NCBI RefSeq assembly: GCF_000311825.1
Contig: NZ_HE978568.1
Span: 66,446 to 105,270, forward strand
Length of the DNA: 38,825 bases
DNA from: Peptoniphilus grossensis ph5
Lineage (GTDB): Bacteria; Bacillota; Clostridia; Tissierellales; Peptoniphilaceae
Direction: 5' to 3'
Every line of letters begins with the position of its first letter. Position 1 is the stretch's first letter. The translations under genes and the position numbers were made by a program. Of the stretch, positions 35,025 to 38,825 are shown in pieces. The notes under the pieces are model-generated. The model was not told the origin of the DNA. It saw only the letters and a program-made list of their open reading frames with translations, and made no database searches.

Positions 35025-36974
35025 CTATTCCATCTCCTTAACATTTTTTTCAATAAAATCAATTTCTTCCTGGCTTAAATTATATTTAGCATAGAGTTGC
35101 CTGTCGATTTCAGGAATAGACTTAGACCAGTCAATGTCAGACTTATTAGTAAAATCTTGCATTGGGACATACTTCCAAGTTGGTTTTGCATTATTCTGAG
35201 TAACCTTTAATACACCTAGCATAGTTCGTGCAAATTTAGTTTTAATATACTTTAATGTATATTCTGCTTCCTCTTTCGAATCAGTTTCTCCAATTGATAT
35301 AAATGTTTCAGTAAATCCAATAAGTGGACTTCCTATTATAGGCATACTTAAAACTTCCCCAAAAGTACCACTACCATTTGCTTTTGGTATCATAACTTTA
35401 TACTTATGGAGGTTGTCAACATCCTTTATATAATCTATTCTAAACCATTTATAAACTCTCTTAGAGTTAAGTAATCCATAAATTTGAACATATTGATGAC
35501 CATCCAATGGATCTTCATCTTTAAACAGCTCAGGCATTCTTTCAAATGAACTTGGTGCTATACGAGCATCAGCAGTCTTTTTTAATTCGTCTGGTTCTTC
35601 TTCATAAGCTTTTTTTGAATACTTATATATTCCACGATTACTTACAACTTCACTTAAGCTTTCTTCTTTAAGTCTACCTACTTTTTTCATAATAGAATTT
35701 AATTCTTCAAATGGTGTAAAGTTTTTTATAGCTCCATAATTTTTATTTGAATCCCTATATGTTATAGCTATTCCACCTTTTATATCTTTTCCAGGAAAAA
35801 TGGATGCACTATCAGGTGTATAATATAAAACTTTAAAACTATCATCATTTAACATCTTTTCATTCCATTTTTTTGGAGTATAACCTGCATTAAATAAAAA
35901 TCTAGCAGGTGTTATAAGTTCTACTCTATCAGCTATTTTAAAAGATGAATCATAAAAATAATGATATAAGGATTTATCACTTTCATTGTCCCCCTTTGAA
36001 TCTTCTTGATAAGGTGGATTGCCAATTACAAAATCAAATTTTTTCATTTCTTTCTCCTTATAATCTATAAATAAATAAGATTTATTCCCTCTCCAATCTT
36101 TTATCCTACAATAAGTTGTCTCTTCTCCATCCTCTTCTTCCAGTCCTCCACTTAAGAGGTCAAAAAAGTTCATCTGCCTTATATCTTCCTTGGCTGCCCC
36201 AAAGGGAACCATGTCCGTCAGTCCGTCCATTTGCCAAATATTCCAAGAAATAATATTGGCAAGATGAAGTAAGGTTTTTTTGTCTACTTCTTCCTTCCAC
36301 CTGTCTTCAAAATATTCAACAAAGGTCATTAGGATATTGACCCTGGCAATTAAGAGGTTGTCCCCCTGATATTCAAAGCCATAGGTGCTTTCTATTGCCC
36401 TTGTCGCCCACTTGATCCATTCATCTTTGGTCCATGTGTTTTCATTTACGACTCTCAGTTTCCTATCTAGTATTCCAATTCGATTTATTAGGTCAATTTT
36501 TTCTCCAGTGGAAACATCGTATCTTGAAACTAGATAGGGCGCCTCGCCACAGGTTATCTCTAGCCGTCTTGATAAAATATATTTTTCCCAACTTTTGCCC
36601 TCTGGGAAATTTATTTTTTCTCTCACTGCTTCCCAGGTCTCGCCCTTTTCTATGTTGAAGACATCTTTTCTTTGGAACCACTCTTGGTCCAGGTAGTTAT
36701 TCATTTCATTTACTATCCAGCCTGGAGTGAAGACCTCAGCCTTTTTTCTCGTCCTGTCAAGCTGTGCCTCTTGGCTCTTTAGGACTCTTGGCATAAGTCG
36801 AAAGCCGCTTTGGAAAATTATCTCTGTTATTTCGCTTTTGTCGTCAAATTCTCTGCCAAAGTGCTCGAAGGTATTTGTCGCCCATATTATATTTTTTTTA
36901 GTGGTCTTATCCTGTAAAAGTTTTTTCAGCGTCAGCTTTATTGGATAAAGATCGAAATCTATTAGTCTTGACAT
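35025..36974 (-). CDS. Eco57I-type N6-adenine DNA methyltransferase
   Basis: The methylase of the system, 649 residues. The early KAEVFTPGWIVNEMNNYL is the family's motif X region; LEITCGEAPYLVSRYD looks like a variant SAM-binding motif I; FVIGNPPYQEDSK (about residue 318) is catalytic motif IV of N6-adenine methylases. The region after NPPY, including the likely target-recognition part (about 318-590), is much more AT-rich than its flanks. It is translated from ATG after GAGGAAAT and is followed by the helicase gene. No separate specificity subunit is visible. Confidence 0.87.
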   Translation of the reverse strand: MSRLIDFDLYPIKLTLKKLLQDKTTKKNIIWATNTFEHFGREFDDKSEITEIIFQSGFRLMPRVLKSQEAQLDRTRKKAEVFTPGWIVNEMNNYLDQEWFQRKDVFNIEKGETWEAVREKINFPEGKSWEKYILSRRLEITCGEAPYLVSRYDVSTGEKIDLINRIGILDRKLRVVNENTWTKDEWIKWATRAIESTYGFEYQGDNLLIARVNILMTFVEYFEDRWKEEVDKKTLLHLANIISWNIWQMDGLTDMVPFGAAKEDIRQMNFFDLLSGGLEEEDGEETTYCRIKDWRGNKSYLFIDYKEKEMKKFDFVIGNPPYQEDSKGDNESDKSLYHYFYDSSFKIADRVELITPARFLFNAGYTPKKWNEKMLNDDSFKVLYYTPDSASIFPGKDIKGGIAITYRDSNKNYGAIKNFTPFEELNSIMKKVGRLKEESLSEVVSNRGIYKYSKKAYEEEPDELKKTADARIAPSSFERMPELFKDEDPLDGHQYVQIYGLLNSKRVYKWFRIDYIKDVDNLHKYKVMIPKANGSGTFGEVLSMPIIGSPLIGFTETFISIGETDSKEEAEYTLKYIKTKFARTMLGVLKVTQNNAKPTWKYVPMQDFTNKSDIDWSKSIPEIDRQLYAKYNLSQEEIDFIEKNVKEME

Positions 36975-37440
36975 TTATTTCCTCATTCGTTTGTATTCTC
37001 TCTTTCTCTATTGTATCATCTTTGACTTTTAAATTAAATTAAAGTGTAAATCTAGTAAATTTTTTTATTTTTTTGTGAATTTGTAATTTTTTACGGAAAT
37101 TTTTCCATTTTTTTCTGTTTTTATCAGTTTTTTTATGAATTTTTTCAGTTTTTTATAAATTTTTTGCCTTTTTTTAGTTTTTCATCATTCTTTTGGTGGT
37201 TTTTTTCATTTTTTTTATATTTTTTTAAAAATTTTTATTTTTTCCGTGAATTTTTTTTATTTTTTTATTGTATTTATGAATTTATTATGCTAAACTTATA
37301 ACAGATTATTTAATACACTTTTTTAATTAATTTCCTTTTACACGCCGAGATATGCTCGGCAATTTTTTTTGCCTTTTTTTAGTTTATAAGAATTTTTTAT
37401 AATTCTCGGCGGCAAATTTTTTCAAATTATAAAATTTTCT
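36975..37440. other. T-rich intergenic desert
   Basis: Roughly 465 bases without a gene. The centre (about 37050-37280) is dominated by T runs on the plus strand. The restriction operon promoter must lie at its left end on the minus strand, but I see only a weak TACAAT -10. A plus-strand hairpin at 37344-37360 is listed separately. Confidence 0.6.
37344..37370 (+). terminator. Orphan terminator-like hairpin
   Basis: GCCGAG-ATATG-CTCGGC (37344-37360) is a perfect six-pair GC-rich stem followed by AATTTTTTTT on the plus strand. No plus-strand gene lies upstream within the window's desert, so what it would terminate is unknown. Confidence 0.55.
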
Positions 37441-37478
37441 AAAAAAATATGACGCCAAGGACAAGTCCTCCACGTCAT
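37441..37478 (-). terminator. Terminator of the DUF2975/XRE module
   Basis: ATGACG (37449-37454) and CGTCAT (37473-37478) form the base of a stem with an inner AGGA/TCCT pair set; on the minus strand it is followed by ATTTTTTT. Confidence 0.75.
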
Positions 37479-37526
37479 GCTTTTAATTTATTTACTTTTA
37501 ATTTTTTTAGCTTCAAGGCTCTTCTC

Positions 37527-38006
37527 TTAAGTGTCCCACTGCAAGAATAAGATCTCGCCCTTTTCCTCATCTATTATTATGGCGATAAAATTCCCATACA
37601 TATTATGAAAGACATTGTCAGATGTTGCTTTAAAGTAAACTTCATTATTCAAATCAATAGAAGTGTCAAAGCCCCTTTCTCTTACTGCAAAAAGGCAAGT
37701 ATTGATTTGAGAAATTTTATTGTCATCCCTTTTCACCTTATAGTCTTCAAGGTCATTTTCTATCTCTTTTATATCAGCTTTGTCTACAGAAAATAAAACT
37801 GCAGCCTCGCCGTCTCCGTGAAAGTCTGGCTCTTTATAAAGCTCTCTTACTCTCTTCACGCTTTTAGGAAAGCTTATGCCAAATTTATTTTCCACTTCTT
37901 TTACTGACTGGTCCCTACTATCTGAAAGTAAAAATAAAAGTGGAATGGATGCCAGAAAAATTATGGACATTATAATTAAAACTCTTTTAAATTTTTTATC
38001 ACTCAT
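37527..38006 (-). CDS. Membrane-anchored protein of unknown function
   Basis: A protein of about 159 residues with an N-terminal membrane helix (VLIIMSIIFLASIPLLFLLS) and a mostly extracytoplasmic domain not recognised in any family. It has single cysteine and tryptophan residues and alternating charged strands. Several starts are possible at 38015, 38012 and 38006; the ATG at 38006, preceded by AAGGTG at a proper distance, fits best. It overlaps the end of the regulator gene by eight bases, so the two are co-translated. Confidence 0.65.
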   Translation of the reverse strand: MSDKKFKRVLIIMSIIFLASIPLLFLLSDSRDQSVKEVENKFGISFPKSVKRVRELYKEPDFHGDGEAAVLFSVDKADIKEIENDLEDYKVKRDDNKISQINTCLFAVRERGFDTSIDLNNEVYFKATSDNVFHNMYGNFIAIIIDEEKGEILFLQWDT

Positions 38007-38217
38007 CTTCATCACCTTGGTACCTTAAAATATCGCCAACATCACAATTTAAAACTCTGCAAATTTCTGAAAGTGTGGAAAATCTTATGGCCTTGGCCTT
38101 ATTTGTCTTTAAAATCGAAAGATTGGCTATGGTTATGCCAACTTGCTCAGATAATTCTGTCAAAGACATTTTATTTTTTGCAAGTTCCACATCTAAATCA
38201 ACAATTATTTTTCCCAT
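37999..38217 (-). CDS. XRE/Cro-type transcriptional regulator
   Basis: A 72-residue DNA-binding protein made almost entirely of one helix-turn-helix domain: LTELSEQVGITIANLSIL (about residues 19-36), followed by the family's FSTLSEICRVLNCDVGDILRY. This YozG-like group is often found beside DUF2975 membrane proteins. The frame opens four codons earlier at a TTG lying on the ribosome binding site, so the ATG at 38217, preceded by GAGGTGG, is the start. It follows the DUF2975 gene with its ribosome binding site overlapping that gene's stop. Confidence 0.88.
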   Translation of the reverse strand: MGKIIVDLDVELAKNKMSLTELSEQVGITIANLSILKTNKAKAIRFSTLSEICRVLNCDVGDILRYQGDEDE

Positions 38218-38225
38218 GGTCCACC

Positions 38226-38696
38226 TCAAATCGTCAGATCATTTTCTTCTTTTAGGGCGATTCCTTCTTTGATCAAATCGCATAGGAGAAGAAAAATTTG
38301 CGCGATTAGCATGGCAACAATTGCTCCACCTATAAAAATTAGGTTGGTAATTGACCCATCTAGGTTGAAATTTGTGTAAATTATTGAAAGAATTGCCAAG
38401 AAAAAAATTCCTATAAAGGAGAGAGCTATGACTTGAAGGTCAAGTAACATTCCTCTCTCAAAAATTTTGTCATCGCCATATTTTTTTAGGGCAAAAAGTC
38501 CAAATAGAAGGGCAAGAATTAAGGCTAGGATTATTCCCTGACACAAAACTAGCATGGGATACTTCATGTTCATGAACATTGGATAAATTTTTGCCATGAA
38601 GCTAGACATTTTTATCAGTCCATAAGAGCCTCCCGCCAAAATAAATAGGGCAATGAAGAGGAGCCCGCCAATAAATTTTACTCGTAATGATTTCAT
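38226..38696 (-). CDS. DUF2975-family membrane protein
   Basis: A 156-residue membrane protein with four predicted helices (about residues 8-30, 46-68, 85-107 and 119-143) and short loops, matching the DUF2975 pattern; function is unknown. It is the first gene of a three-gene module with the XRE regulator and an anchored protein, with its own promoter. In this genomic pairing the membrane protein may signal to or be regulated by the HTH protein, but this is inference. Confidence 0.82.
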   Translation of the reverse strand: MKSLRVKFIGGLLFIALFILAGGSYGLIKMSSFMAKIYPMFMNMKYPMLVLCQGIILALILALLFGLFALKKYGDDKIFERGMLLDLQVIALSFIGIFFLAILSIIYTNFNLDGSITNLIFIGGAIVAMLIAQIFLLLCDLIKEGIALKEENDLTI

Positions 38697-38716
38697 AATA
38701 ACCTCCCTTTTCTAGG

Positions 38717-38745
38717 AGTATATCACTTTATTTAATGAGTTGCAA
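38717..38745 (-). promoter_or_regulatory. Promoter of the DUF2975/XRE module
   Basis: On the minus strand TTGCAA (38745-38740) and TATACT (38722-38717) are separated by 17 bases, about 20 bases before the start codon. Confidence 0.65.
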
Positions 38746-38825
38746 TAAATATTTATCGTTTATCAATAAATTACAGTGGGCGTAAATTTTTATTCTTACA
38801 ATTTAAATTGTCGACAAAAATAGGC

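Overview
The window looks like the chromosome of a low-GC, anaerobic, amino-acid-fermenting Firmicute. The closest fit I can suggest is a Gram-positive anaerobic coccus of the Peptoniphilus/Anaerococcus type (Tissierellia), but that is inference. The supporting evidence is AT-rich DNA, strong AGGAGG-type ribosome binding sites, HrcA/CIRCE heat-shock control, a ferredoxin-dependent 2-oxoacid oxidoreductase, Na+-coupled systems (GltS, OadB-like) and an SLH surface protein. No rRNA, tRNA, CRISPR array, insertion sequence or prophage was seen.

Layout. 1-4050 (minus): a five-gene branched-chain 2-oxoacid:ferredoxin oxidoreductase operon (P-loop ATPase, ferredoxin, VorB, TPP subunit, gamma subunit fused to a rubrerythrin-like domain). 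4290-6325 (plus): htpG behind a CIRCE operator. 6357-8440: a small membrane protein and a complete AbiE type IV toxin-antitoxin pair with a large inverted repeat over its promoter. 8447-9818: an OadB-like Na+ pump subunit and a 41-residue OadG-like partner. 9816-10750 (minus): two tandem paralogous lipoproteins. 10755-13112 (plus): tpx-rlmH and three small genes, one DsrE-like. 13118-18118 (minus): ZIP metal transporter, then typA-cls-metallopeptidase-small membrane protein. 18192-19499: hisS. 19666-21032: gltS. 21063-22547: an aldehyde dehydrogenase. 22842-25576 (minus): a polar amino-acid ABC importer under a lysine riboswitch, so probably a lysine importer. 25730-27533: a three-repeat SLH surface protein. 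27675-31625 (minus): dnaJ-like/clpB behind a second CIRCE and a 17-unit hexamer repeat in the leader. 31652-36974 (minus): a two-gene ATP-dependent restriction-modification system (Eco57I-type methylase plus GIY-YIG/helicase). 37344-37520: a very T-rich gap with an orphan hairpin. 37527-38745 (minus): a DUF2975/XRE regulator/anchored-protein module.

How it fits together. Amino acids are imported (GltS, lysine-regulated ABC), and 2-oxoacids are oxidised to acyl-CoA with reduced ferredoxin. A Na+ gradient couples several transporters. Tpx, and perhaps the ferritin-like tail on the gamma subunit, suggest oxygen defence. HtpG and DnaJ/ClpB share one HrcA-type regulon with an unusual, conserved, asymmetric operator. 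AbiE and the restriction system form the defence content. The points most worth a second look are the split GIY-YIG restriction system with a compositional break after its NPPY motif, the VorC-rubrerythrin fusion, the hexamer repeat in the dnaJ-clpB leader and the lineage-specific CIRCE form.
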